The notes under the pieces: generated by a model
Seen by the model: only the letters and a program-made list of their open reading frames with translations
What the model was told of the DNA's origin: nothing
Database searches by the model: none
Assembly: GCF_000518645.1 (NCBI RefSeq)
Contig: NZ_JADZ01000011.1
Span: forward strand, 62,001-126,000
Reading direction: 5' to 3'
DNA from: Curvibacter gracilis ATCC BAA-807
Lineage (GTDB): Bacteria; Pseudomonadota; Gammaproteobacteria; Burkholderiales; Burkholderiaceae_C
DNA: 64,000 nucleotides
Shown: in pieces, positions 8,999 to 15,564 of the stretch
How the letters are laid out: each line of letters begins with the position of its first letter
Numbering within the stretch: position 1 is the stretch's first letter
Translations under genes and position numbers: made by a program

Positions 8999-9610
8999 TC
9001 AAGGCCACAGGCGGACGACTCGGGCCGCGCGGGCCAGGTCGTCCAGGGTGTCGATGTCGGTCACGGTGCCGGCATCGTCCAGGTCCAGCGTGAGCACCTG
9101 CCCCAGCGTCTGCCATTGCCGCAGCACCGAGGCCGCGCCCACATCGCCCGACAGGCCCAGCAAGCCTTCGCGGCAGACGGCAGCAAAACCCACCGGATGG
9201 CCTTTTTCACCGGCATGGCGCGGCAGCACGACCGGCCAGCTCGACAAGGCCTGCGCCACGCGCCGCAGGCTCTCGGGCCGCACCAGCGGCAGGTCCCCGG
9301 GCAGGATCAGCCAGCCCGGGGCCTGGGCGGTGGCCCGCACGGCCGCCGCAATGCTGTCGCCCATGCCCGGGTGGCCCCGGTCTTCCAGATGCCAGGCCAG
9401 GCCGCTGGCGCGCACTGCGTCCAGGGTGCGCTGCAGCACAGTACGCCCTCCCAGATCGGCCTGCAGCTTGTGCGTCTGGCCACCCGAGGCGCGAAAACGT
9501 TCGCCTCGCCCTGAAGCCAGCACCAGCACGACCGGGCCCGGGCCAGGCGGGGCATGTGCGGGTTCGAAGGCCGTCTTGTGCTCATGTTCCATGCGCCCGA
9601 TTCTGCCCAT
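8999..9610 (-). CDS. MobA-like NTP transferase (molybdenum cofactor cytidylyltransferase family)
   Basis: A 203-residue nucleotidyltransferase-like protein. The nucleotide-binding loop reads VLASGRGERF (about residues 30-39), instead of the canonical LAAGxSxRMG, and is followed by the Lys of THKLQADLGG. LPGDLPLV carries the metal-binding Asp, and GHPVGF is the family GHP motif. These features match MocA/MobA-type enzymes that attach CMP or GMP to molybdopterin. A start at 9592 (second Met) is equally possible. No molybdoenzyme gene is nearby. It lies downstream of the scoAB terminator, so it probably has its own promoter. Confidence 0.8.
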   Translation of the reverse strand: MGRIGRMEHEHKTAFEPAHAPPGPGPVVLVLASGRGERFRASGGQTHKLQADLGGRTVLQRTLDAVRASGLAWHLEDRGHPGMGDSIAAAVRATAQAPGWLILPGDLPLVRPESLRRVAQALSSWPVVLPRHAGEKGHPVGFAAVCREGLLGLSGDVGAASVLRQWQTLGQVLTLDLDDAGTVTDIDTLDDLARAARVVRLWP

Positions 9611-9639
9611 GCGGGCGACTCGGACACTGGGCCCGGGCG

Positions 9640-9667
9640 AAAAAAAGACGAGCCCGGGCTCGTCTTT
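9640..9667 (-). terminator. Rho-independent terminator of scoAB
   Basis: A perfect 24-bp palindrome (9644-9667; arms AAAGACGAGCCC) is followed on the minus strand by seven Ts (9640-9646). It lies 39 bp beyond the scoB stop and before the MobA-like gene, so it separates the two transcription units. Confidence 0.9.
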
Positions 9668-9705
9668 CGGATGGCCGCCCCGCGAAGCACGCGGGGCGGC
9701 CAGGA

Positions 9706-10344
9706 TCAGATCAGCGTGACGCCGGTCTTGGATTGCAAGAACTCACGGGTCACGCCCGGGGCCAGTTCCACCACCTTGAGGCCTTCGGGGGTGACGTCCA
9801 TCACGGCCAGGTCGGTGATGATGCGGTCCACCACACCCACGCCGGTCAGCGGCAGGGTGCATTGCGGCAGGATCTTCAGGTCTTCAGTGCCGTCCTTCTT
9901 CTTGGCCACGTGTTCCATCAGCACGATCACGCGCTTGACGCCGGCCACCAGGTCCATCGCACCGCCCATGCCCTTGACCATCTTGCCCGGGATCATCCAG
10001 TTGGCCAGGTCACCCTTCTCGCTGACCTGCATGGCGCCCAGGATGGACAGGTTGATCTTGCCGCCGCGGATCATGGCAAAGCTGTCATGGCTGCCGAAGA
10101 TGGACGAGCCCTTGATGGTGGTGACGGTCTGCTTGCCGGCGTTGATCAGGTCGGCATCGACCTCGTCCTCGGTCGGGAAGGGGCCGATGCCCAGCATGCC
10201 GTTCTCGGACTGCAGCCACACCTCGATGGTGGAAGGCACATGGTTGGCCACCAGGGTGGGGATGCCGATGCCCAGGTTGACGTAGAAGCCGTCTTCCAGC
10301 TCGTGCGCGGCACGGGCCGCCATTTGGTCTTGATTCCAGGGCAT
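9706..10344 (-). CDS. scoB: 3-oxoacid CoA-transferase subunit B
   Basis: A 212-residue beta subunit of a class I CoA-transferase that moves CoA between succinyl-CoA and acetoacetate (or a related 3-oxoacid). The catalytic glutamate is in the conserved SENGMLGIG stretch, preceded by the family signature [13 protein letters not shown] and followed by [19 protein letters not shown]. It starts at an ATG with AGGAG eight bases upstream, two bases after the stop of subunit A, so the two subunits are translationally linked. With bktB elsewhere in the window it makes sense in ketone-body or polyhydroxybutyrate turnover. Confidence 0.93.
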   Translation of the reverse strand: MPWNQDQMAARAAHELEDGFYVNLGIGIPTLVANHVPSTIEVWLQSENGMLGIGPFPTEDEVDADLINAGKQTVTTIKGSSIFGSHDSFAMIRGGKINLSILGAMQVSEKGDLANWMIPGKMVKGMGGAMDLVAGVKRVIVLMEHVAKKKDGTEDLKILPQCTLPLTGVGVVDRIITDLAVMDVTPEGLKVVELAPGVTREFLQSKTGVTLI

Positions 10345-10346
10345 GT

Positions 10347-11054
10347 TCAGACTCCTGCCTTTTCGGTGATGGTGCGTTTCTCGATGCGCTTCTCGGGCTG
10401 GGTGTTGAGCACCAGGCGGTGCACATAGATGCCGGGCAGGTGCACGTCATCGGGCGCGATCTCGCCCACCTCGACGATCTTCTCGACCTCGACGATGCAC
10501 AGCTTGCCAGCCATGGCCACGGCCGGGTTGAAGTTGCGCGCGGTGTAGCGGAAGCGCAGGTTGCCGGCCTTGTCGGCCACATCGGCCTTCACCAGGGCCA
10601 CGTCGGGCACCAGGGAGCGCTCCATCACATAGGTCTCGCCATCGAATTCACGCAGTTCCTTGCCGTCGGCCACCACGGTGCCCACGCCGGTCTTGGTGAA
10701 GAAGGCCGGGATGCCGGCGCCGCCCGCGCGCAGCTTTTCGGCCAGCGTGCCCTGGGGGGTGAATTCCAGCTCCAACTCGCCCGCCAGGTACTGGCGTTCG
10801 AACTCCTTGTTTTCACCCACATAGCTGGAGATCATCTTCTTGATCTGGCGGGTTTCGAGCAGCTTGCCCAGGCCGAAACCGTCAACACCCGCGTTGTTCG
10901 AGATCACGGTGAGGTTCTTGGCGCCGGTGTCGCGCAGCGCGTCGATCAGGGCCTCAGGGATGCCGCAGAGGCCGAAACCGCCGACGGCCAGCAATTGCCC
11001 GTCACTGACCACGCCCTTGAGCGCTTCGGTGGCGGAGGGAAAAAGTTTGTTCAC
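10347..11054 (-). CDS. scoA: 3-oxoacid CoA-transferase subunit A
   Basis: A 235-residue alpha subunit of the CoA-transferase. The glycine-rich segment [17 protein letters not shown] (about residues 25-41) and the later [16 protein letters not shown] stretch are diagnostic. It begins with GTG at 11054, with AGGAGA five bases upstream; the next in-frame ATG would remove conserved sequence. It is the first gene of the scoAB operon, which ends at the palindromic terminator near 9650, and it is transcribed away from a PAS-LuxR regulator gene. Confidence 0.93.
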   Translation of the reverse strand: MNKLFPSATEALKGVVSDGQLLAVGGFGLCGIPEALIDALRDTGAKNLTVISNNAGVDGFGLGKLLETRQIKKMISSYVGENKEFERQYLAGELELEFTPQGTLAEKLRAGGAGIPAFFTKTGVGTVVADGKELREFDGETYVMERSLVPDVALVKADVADKAGNLRFRYTARNFNPAVAMAGKLCIVEVEKIVEVGEIAPDDVHLPGIYVHRLVLNTQPEKRIEKRTITEKAGV

Positions 11055-11105
11055 AAATGTCTCCTGAAGATGCGTGCAGGTGGAACTTAGAATTGCAGAA
11101 GATAC

Positions 11106-11123
11106 TACCTATTTGAATACGTA
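11106..11123. promoter_or_regulatory. Inverted repeat in the scoA / PAS-LuxR intergenic region, candidate operator
   Basis: TACCTATTTGAATACGTA is an imperfect palindrome (8 of 9 base pairs per arm apart from the centre). TAC/GTA half-sites of this kind resemble sites used by FixJ/NarL-type LuxR-family proteins. It sits 52 bp upstream of the scoA start and 35 bp upstream of the regulator start. That the PAS-LuxR protein binds it is inference. Confidence 0.45.
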
Positions 11124-11158
11124 GAAGCTCGTAAGCAAGACCCTGTAGGACAACCCCC

Positions 11159-11716
11159 TTGATTCCACTGGACTACCGCCTGGCATTCGACCTCGCCCCC
11201 GTCGGGCTGGTGTTGTCGCGCCACCGCGCCATCGTGGACTGCAACCTGCATGTGTGCGAGATGTTCGGCACCACGCGAGACCAGCTCGTGGGCCAGTCGT
11301 TCAAGGTGCTGTACCCGAGCGCCGACGAGTACGAGCGCACCGGTGAACGCATCGCGCCCATCCTGAATGCCCACGGCCATTACTCGGACGACCGGGTCAT
11401 GAAGCGGGTGGACGGGCGCTTCAAGGGCGAGACCTTCTGGTGCCACGTGACCGGCCGGGCGCTGAACCGCGACAACCCGCATGAGGCGGGCATCTGGACT
11501 TTTGAAGACCTGAGCTCGCGCCGCCCCGTCAAGGCCGAGCTGACGGCCCGCGAACGCGAGGTGGCCGCCCATTTGATGAACGGCTTGACGTCCAAGGAGA
11601 TCGGGCGCTCCCTGGCCATCAGCCACCGCACCGTCGAGATCTACCGCGCCCGTCTGATGCGCAAGTACAAGGCCAACACCACCGCCGACCTGGTGCACCG
11701 GCTGCTCGCGGGGTGA
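11159..11716 (+). CDS. PAS domain LuxR-family transcription regulator
   Basis: A 185-residue regulator. Residues about 5-115 are a PAS sensor domain (LAPVGLVLSRHRAIVDCN, then GIWTFEDLS at its end), and residues about 122-183 are a LuxR/FixJ helix-turn-helix (LTAREREVAAHLMNGLTSKEIGRSL). There is no phosphoacceptor receiver domain, so a bound ligand or redox signal is more likely than phosphorylation. The start is TTG, chosen because AGGA lies eight bases upstream and no ATG is available before the PAS fold. The gene diverges from scoAB across 104 bp, which suggests it controls that operon. Confidence 0.85.
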   Translation: MIPLDYRLAFDLAPVGLVLSRHRAIVDCNLHVCEMFGTTRDQLVGQSFKVLYPSADEYERTGERIAPILNAHGHYSDDRVMKRVDGRFKGETFWCHVTGRALNRDNPHEAGIWTFEDLSSRRPVKAELTAREREVAAHLMNGLTSKEIGRSLAISHRTVEIYRARLMRKYKANTTADLVHRLLAG

Positions 11717-11802
11717 TGATGGGGTGATCGTGAGCGGATCGGCAGACATGCCGGTTTTGACGGATCATCACGGCTTTCCGCGTTACACAACAGAAAGCCC
11801 CC

Positions 11803-12309
11803 ATGAGCATTTCGATGTACCAGGCCAGCGTGCCCGTTTTTGTGCGCCAGTTGAGCGCCCTGTCCCACATTCTTGAAAAAGCGGCTGCCCATGCGGCGGC
11901 CCAGGGCACCGACCCCGCCACCTACGGGCAGTTGCGCATGGCGCCCGACATGCTGCCCCTGACCAGCCAGGTCTTCATTGCGGCCGACACCGCCAAAGGC
12001 TGTGCCGCCCGCCTGGCGGGGGTGGAAGCGCCGGCCTTCCCGGACACCGAAGTGACGCTGGCCGAGCTGCAGGCGCGCATCGCCAAGACCCTGGACTACC
12101 TGAAGACCATCGCCCCGGCCCAGATCGATGGCTCGGAGGCCCGTGAGGTGGTGCTGAAGCTGCGCAGCGGCGACCGGCACTTCACCGGCATCGACTACCT
12201 GTTGAGCTTCGCCCTGCCCAACTTCTTCTTCCACGTGACCACCGCCTATGACCTGCTGCGCCACCAGGGCGTGCCCCTGGGCAAGCTGGACTACCTGGGC
12301 GCTCGCTGA
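11803..12309 (+). CDS. DUF1993 family protein
   Basis: A 168-residue protein of the DUF1993 family, recognised from the N-terminal MSISMYQASVPVFVRQL, the middle RMAPDMLPLTSQVFIAAD and the C-terminal FALPNFFFHVTTAYDLLRHQGVPLG. These proteins have a DinB-like four-helix fold and no proven activity; a metal-dependent role has been proposed for the wider DinB superfamily. No signal peptide or membrane segment is seen. It is codirectional with the PAS-LuxR gene 86 bp upstream, but a link to it is not evident. Confidence 0.8.
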   Translation: MSISMYQASVPVFVRQLSALSHILEKAAAHAAAQGTDPATYGQLRMAPDMLPLTSQVFIAADTAKGCAARLAGVEAPAFPDTEVTLAELQARIAKTLDYLKTIAPAQIDGSEAREVVLKLRSGDRHFTGIDYLLSFALPNFFFHVTTAYDLLRHQGVPLGKLDYLGAR

Positions 12310-12314
12310 GCCGC

Positions 12315-12345
12315 GGCACCGCCCCTGGGCTCAGGCGGCGGTGCC
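12315..12345. terminator. GC-rich hairpin between convergent genes
   Basis: GGCACCGCC (12315-12323) pairs with GGCGGTGCC (12337-12345) around a 13-base loop. It sits right after the DUF1993 stop and covers the stop of the small 34-codon ORF coming from the other side. No T-run follows on either strand, so it is at best a weak bidirectional terminator. Confidence 0.5.
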
Positions 12346-12435
12346 CCAGCCCACCGAGGCCGCCCACTCCTGTACGCTCTGCCACCAGGCCTGCTGCCAC
12401 GCCTGGTCACCGACATTCAACGTGACGGCCCTCAT
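12331..12435 (-). CDS. Putative 34-residue peptide, second of two overlapping small ORFs
   Basis: An unrecognised small ORF reading MRAVTLNVGDQAW and then a Trp-rich amphipathic stretch (four Trp in about 20 residues), ending GWGTAA. Its ATG overlaps the TGA of the 44-codon ORF upstream as ATGA, the classic arrangement for translational coupling. It has no independent ribosome site. Its stop codon falls in the hairpin at 12315-12345. No function can be given. The coupling and the compact layout are seen directly; that the peptide is made is inference. Confidence 0.45.
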   Translation of the reverse strand: MRAVTLNVGDQAWQQAWWQSVQEWAASVGWGTAA

Positions 12436-12566
12436 GACAGGCCCCCGTTGGGCCAAAGCTGCACCATCGCCCAGATCAGGCCCACCCCATTGATGCCCAG
12501 TCCGAGCCACTGACGGCTGCGTGTGAAGCTGAGTCTGCGCCCAGGCGCTGTGGTCTTCGCTTGCAT
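12432..12566 (-). CDS. Putative 44-residue single-span membrane peptide
   Basis: An unrecognised small ORF. Its ATG at 12566 is preceded by GAAGGAG with good spacing, a stronger ribosome site than most large genes here have. The N-terminal 19 residues are basic (Lys, Arg-rich) and residues about 20-38 are hydrophobic (WLGLGINGVGLIWAMVQLW), so a single membrane segment with the N terminus in the cytosol is expected. It overlaps a second small ORF downstream. Its promoter must lie in the interval shared with the divergent AhpD-like gene, which holds a palindrome at 12656-12674. Function unknown. Confidence 0.6.
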   Translation of the reverse strand: MQAKTTAPGRRLSFTRSRQWLGLGINGVGLIWAMVQLWPNGGLS

Positions 12567-12655
12567 GGGTTTCTCCTTCAGTTTGTCATCATCGAATGAC
12601 CTGCACGGATGGTAGGCCGGCCCTATCCATCGGTAAATTCAATTAAGAAAATTCA

Positions 12656-12674
12656 GTTGATAGTTTTTATCAAC
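12656..12674. promoter_or_regulatory. Palindrome between the small-ORF pair and the AhpD-like gene, candidate operator
   Basis: GTTGATAGTTTTTATCAAC has perfect 7-bp arms around a 5-bp spacer, in an AT-rich stretch unlike the flanking DNA. It lies 80 bp upstream of the AhpD-like start and 90 bp upstream of the small membrane ORF. The TTGATA-N5-TATCAA form suits a LysR-type regulator; OxyR is an attractive candidate because of the peroxidase-related gene, but this is inference. Confidence 0.5.
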
Positions 12675-12753
12675 CAACTTTTGAGGACAGCCATCGGCAT
12701 TCGGTATGCGCCCTATGATGAAAGTCGACATCGACAACGACACGGAGACACCG

Positions 12754-13335
12754 ATGAGTACTTCACGCTACGCGCCGCCCGCCCTGGACCAGATTCCGGA
12801 CGACATCCGCGAAAAGATTCTGGCGGTGCAGGAAAAAGCCGGCTTTGTTCCACAGGTCTTCCTCGGCCTGGCCCGACGCCCGGCAGAATGGCGGGCCTTC
12901 TTCGCCTACCACGACGCCCTCATGCTCAAGGAAGAAGGCTCGCTGACCAAGGGCGATCGCGAGATGATTGTCACCACGACCAGCGCGGCCAACCAGTGCC
13001 TGTATTGCGTGGTGGCCCATGGCGCGCTGTTGCGCATCTACGAAAAGAAACCCCTGGTAGCCGACCAGGTGGCGATCAACTACCGCAAGGCCGACATCAG
13101 CCCGCGCCAGCGCGCCATGCTGGACTTCGCGATGAAGGTCTGCGAACGCTCGCACGAGGTGGACGAGGCCGACTTCACCGCGCTGCATGCCCACGGCTTC
13201 TCAGATGAAGACATCTGGGACATTGCGGCCATCACGGCCTTCTTCGGCATGTCCAACCGCATCGCGAGCTTCAGCGGCATGATGCCCAACCCCGAGTTCT
13301 ACCTGATGGGTCGTGTGCCCAAGGCCAAGGCTTGA
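12754..13335 (+). CDS. AhpD-like peroxidase-related enzyme (carboxymuconolactone decarboxylase superfamily)
   Basis: A 193-residue cytosolic protein of the AhpD/CMD fold. The redox motif is in NQCLYCVVAHG (residues about 81-91), with the Cys-x-x-Cys-x-x-x-His arrangement typical of alkylhydroperoxidase D-like proteins. The family-typical downstream segment RQRAMLDFAMKVC follows. The ATG at 12754 is chosen because GGAGA lies five bases upstream; an upstream ATG at 12706 would add 16 residues without support. The next gene follows after 10 bp, so the two are probably co-transcribed. Predicted role is peroxide reduction or a related thiol chemistry. Confidence 0.85.
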   Translation: MSTSRYAPPALDQIPDDIREKILAVQEKAGFVPQVFLGLARRPAEWRAFFAYHDALMLKEEGSLTKGDREMIVTTTSAANQCLYCVVAHGALLRIYEKKPLVADQVAINYRKADISPRQRAMLDFAMKVCERSHEVDEADFTALHAHGFSDEDIWDIAAITAFFGMSNRIASFSGMMPNPEFYLMGRVPKAKA

Positions 13336-13345
13336 CGGGCGGGCC

Positions 13346-14215
13346 ATGACTGCGCAGAGCACCTTGCATGTTCGCAGGCTGGAGGTCGACCTGAGCACCG
13401 GCTTCGAACGCCATTGGCATGGCGGCGACGCCTTTCGCAGCATGTTCTTCAATGCCCTGTCGATGAGCTTTCCGGTGGGCGAGCAGTTTTTCATCGACTC
13501 GGTGCGCGAGGCCCTGAAACGACTGCCCGAGAAGCCCCGGCACGAGGCCTTGCGCGAGACGATCCAGGGATTCATCGGGCAGGAGGCCACCCACCGACGC
13601 GTGCACGGTCTCTACAACGAACAGCTCGAGCGCCAGGGCCTGGTCAACCGCTGGCAACACTGGGCGCAGCGGCGCATTGAGCGCGCTCGCCACCTCAAGC
13701 CCCTGCACCCCTTGGCCGTGACCTGCGCTTACGAGCATTGCACCGCCGTGCTGGCCGACCTCACGCTGCGCCACGGCGCCTTGCTGGCCGGTGCCGAGCC
13801 CCGCATGCAGACTTTGTGGCGCTGGCATGCCGCCGAGGAGACCGAGCACGGTGCCGTGGCGTTTGACCTCTACCAGGCCTTGGGGGGCAACCTGACCTGG
13901 CGCCGCCGCTGGTTCACCTATGTGCTGATCATCTTCAGTCTGGACTGCCTGGGCCAGACCCTGCTCAACCTGAAGCGGGACGGCAGCCTGTGGCGCCTGG
14001 GCACCTGGCGCAGCGCGCTGCATTTCATGCTGGGGCGAAACGGCGTGTTGCGGCTTTCTGTGCCGGCCCTGCTGCGTTATTACCGGGCTGATTTCCATCC
14101 GGCACATCAGGCCGACAGCCGGCCTGACCGGGGCGAGCACGCGGGCGTCTCGGCCCAGCAGTTGGCACAGCGCTGGCTGCAGGCCAACGCCGAGCACTAC
14201 CGCGTGGTGCGCTGA
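13346..14215 (+). CDS. PF10118 family putative metal-dependent hydrolase
   Basis: A 289-residue protein of the putative metal-dependent hydrolase family PF10118. Metal-ligand-like motifs appear in FIGQEATHRRVH and WHAAEETEHGAVAFD, an E-x-x-H pattern repeated twice as in ferritin-like di-iron proteins. No experimentally established substrate is known to me. The ATG at 13346 follows the AhpD-like stop by 10 bp; the frame is open further upstream but that would overlap the preceding gene. The C terminus nearly touches the convergent thioesterase gene (4 bp gap). Confidence 0.75.
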   Translation: MTAQSTLHVRRLEVDLSTGFERHWHGGDAFRSMFFNALSMSFPVGEQFFIDSVREALKRLPEKPRHEALRETIQGFIGQEATHRRVHGLYNEQLERQGLVNRWQHWAQRRIERARHLKPLHPLAVTCAYEHCTAVLADLTLRHGALLAGAEPRMQTLWRWHAAEETEHGAVAFDLYQALGGNLTWRRRWFTYVLIIFSLDCLGQTLLNLKRDGSLWRLGTWRSALHFMLGRNGVLRLSVPALLRYYRADFHPAHQADSRPDRGEHAGVSAQQLAQRWLQANAEHYRVVR

Positions 14216-14219
14216 GGCT

Positions 14220-14642
14220 TCAGTCGGCCACGTGGGCGCGCATCCAGTCGGGCAGAGGCACCGCCTTCTGCTTCGGGAAATCCACCCAGATGGTGGTGGC
14301 CCCGCCGGCCGCACAGATCACGTCGGGCTGGTCCACCCGGGCCAGCGTGGCCCAGGTCTCGAAGGTGGTGCGGGCCGGGTCGCTCACGTACATGCGCGCC
14401 AGCACCTCGCCCGGGTATTCCAGCTGGCGGTAGAAATTGCAGAAAGCATTGACGATCACCGGGCCCTCACCCTGGGGTGCCGGCGGGCAGCCGATGGACT
14501 GCATCCAGGCTATGCGCAAGGTTTCAAGGTAGCGGAAATAGCTGGTGTTGTTGACGTGGCCCATGGCGTCCATGTCACCCCATCGGATGGGGATGCGCAT
14601 CTCATGGACCAGTCGCTTGCGTTCGGGGATCTCGATGCGCAC
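14220..14642 (-). CDS. Acyl-CoA thioesterase, 4-hydroxybenzoyl-CoA thioesterase (hotdog) family
   Basis: A 140-residue hotdog-fold enzyme that probably hydrolyses an acyl-CoA in the cytosol. The signature RWGDMDAMGHVNNTSYFRYLE carries the catalytic Asp of the 4HBT family near residue 23. It starts with GTG at 14642 with GAGG upstream, 12 bp after the SDR gene stop, and so forms a two-gene operon with that gene. Chain length or aromatic specificity cannot be read from the sequence. Confidence 0.85.
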   Translation of the reverse strand: MRIEIPERKRLVHEMRIPIRWGDMDAMGHVNNTSYFRYLETLRIAWMQSIGCPPAPQGEGPVIVNAFCNFYRQLEYPGEVLARMYVSDPARTTFETWATLARVDQPDVICAAGGATTIWVDFPKQKAVPLPDWMRAHVAD

Positions 14643-14654
14643 GATGCCGCGCCC

Positions 14655-15437
14655 TCAGACGGCAAAACCGTCGTCGGCCGCGATGATCGCGCCGTTGACG
14701 AAATGGCTCTGATCGCTGGCCAGCATCACCAGCAGAGCGTCCAGGTCTTCGGGCTTGCCCACGCGCTTGCGCGGCAGCATGTTGACCAGCTTCTGCCCCT
14801 GTTCGGTCTGCCAGTGGTGGTGGTTGATCTCGGTGTCGATGTAGCCAGGGCAGATGGCGTTCACATTGATGCCGAAACGGCCCCACTCCAGCGCCATGGC
14901 CTTGGTCATCTGCACCACGGCGGCCTTGCTCATGCAGTAGGCGCCGATCTGGGGCAGCACCTTCAGGCCCGCCATCGAGGCGATGTTGATGATGCGCCCA
15001 CCGGTGTAGGTGCCGGGTGCGGCGCCGCGGGCACGCGCCAGCATGCGCTTGCCCACCTCTTGCGCCACGAAGAAGGAACCCTTGACATTGGTGTTGAAGA
15101 TGAAGTCGAAATCGTCTTCGCCCACGTCCTGGATGCGCTGCGTGGTGCTGACGCCCGAGTTGTTGACCAGGATGTCGATCGAGCCCACCTCGGTCTCGGC
15201 ATGCGCGACTGCGGCGCGGATGCTGTCCAGATCGGTCACGTCCAGGGGCAGCACATGGGCACTGCCGCCCTCGCCCTCGATGTGGGCGCGCAGCTCCTTG
15301 AGCTTCTCGACCCGGCGGCTGGCCAGCACCACGGCGGCACCGGCACGGGCCAGCGTGCGGGCAAACTGGGCGCCCAGCCCACTGGAGGCCCCGGTCACAA
15401 AGGCCACACGGCCCGACAAATCGATGCTGAAAGCCAT
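14655..15437 (-). CDS. SDR family oxidoreductase
   Basis: A 260-residue classical short-chain dehydrogenase/reductase using NAD(P)H. TGASSGLG (about residues 15-22) is the coenzyme loop, NNSG follows in the middle, and the catalytic Ser-Tyr-Lys set is complete (NIASMAG and YCMSK). After the Lys comes the usual INVNAICPGYIDTE. It is the first gene of an operon with an acyl-CoA thioesterase, which suggests a 3-hydroxyacyl-type substrate. Its promoter region, shared with etfD, contains a GAACG-N2-CGTTC palindrome typical of TetR repressors. Confidence 0.88.
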   Translation of the reverse strand: MAFSIDLSGRVAFVTGASSGLGAQFARTLARAGAAVVLASRRVEKLKELRAHIEGEGGSAHVLPLDVTDLDSIRAAVAHAETEVGSIDILVNNSGVSTTQRIQDVGEDDFDFIFNTNVKGSFFVAQEVGKRMLARARGAAPGTYTGGRIINIASMAGLKVLPQIGAYCMSKAAVVQMTKAMALEWGRFGINVNAICPGYIDTEINHHHWQTEQGQKLVNMLPRKRVGKPEDLDALLVMLASDQSHFVNGAIIAADDGFAV

Positions 15438-15466
15438 TTACAGTGTCTCCACAAGGACAAAAAAAC

Positions 15467-15478
15467 GAACGACCGTTC
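15467..15478. promoter_or_regulatory. TetR-type operator-like palindrome between SDR and etfD
   Basis: GAACGACCGTTC is a perfect 5+2+5 palindrome 30 bp upstream of the SDR start. ACGAACG/CGTTC sites of this kind are common operators for TetR-family repressors of fatty-acid and acyl-CoA genes. No TetR gene lies in the immediate neighbourhood. Confidence 0.5.
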
Positions 15479-15564
15479 TAATTCAACCATGCTGCGAATA
15501 AAATGCCGCGCAGCCGGTTACAACTGAGTCACCGAAACCAAATCATTATCCAGCGAGACGCCCC

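Noticed and set aside
12656-12674. FNR box upstream of the AhpD-like gene
   Set aside because: The arms TTGAT and ATCAA are present but the spacer is seven bases instead of four, so it does not fit an FNR site; a LysR-type site is more likely.
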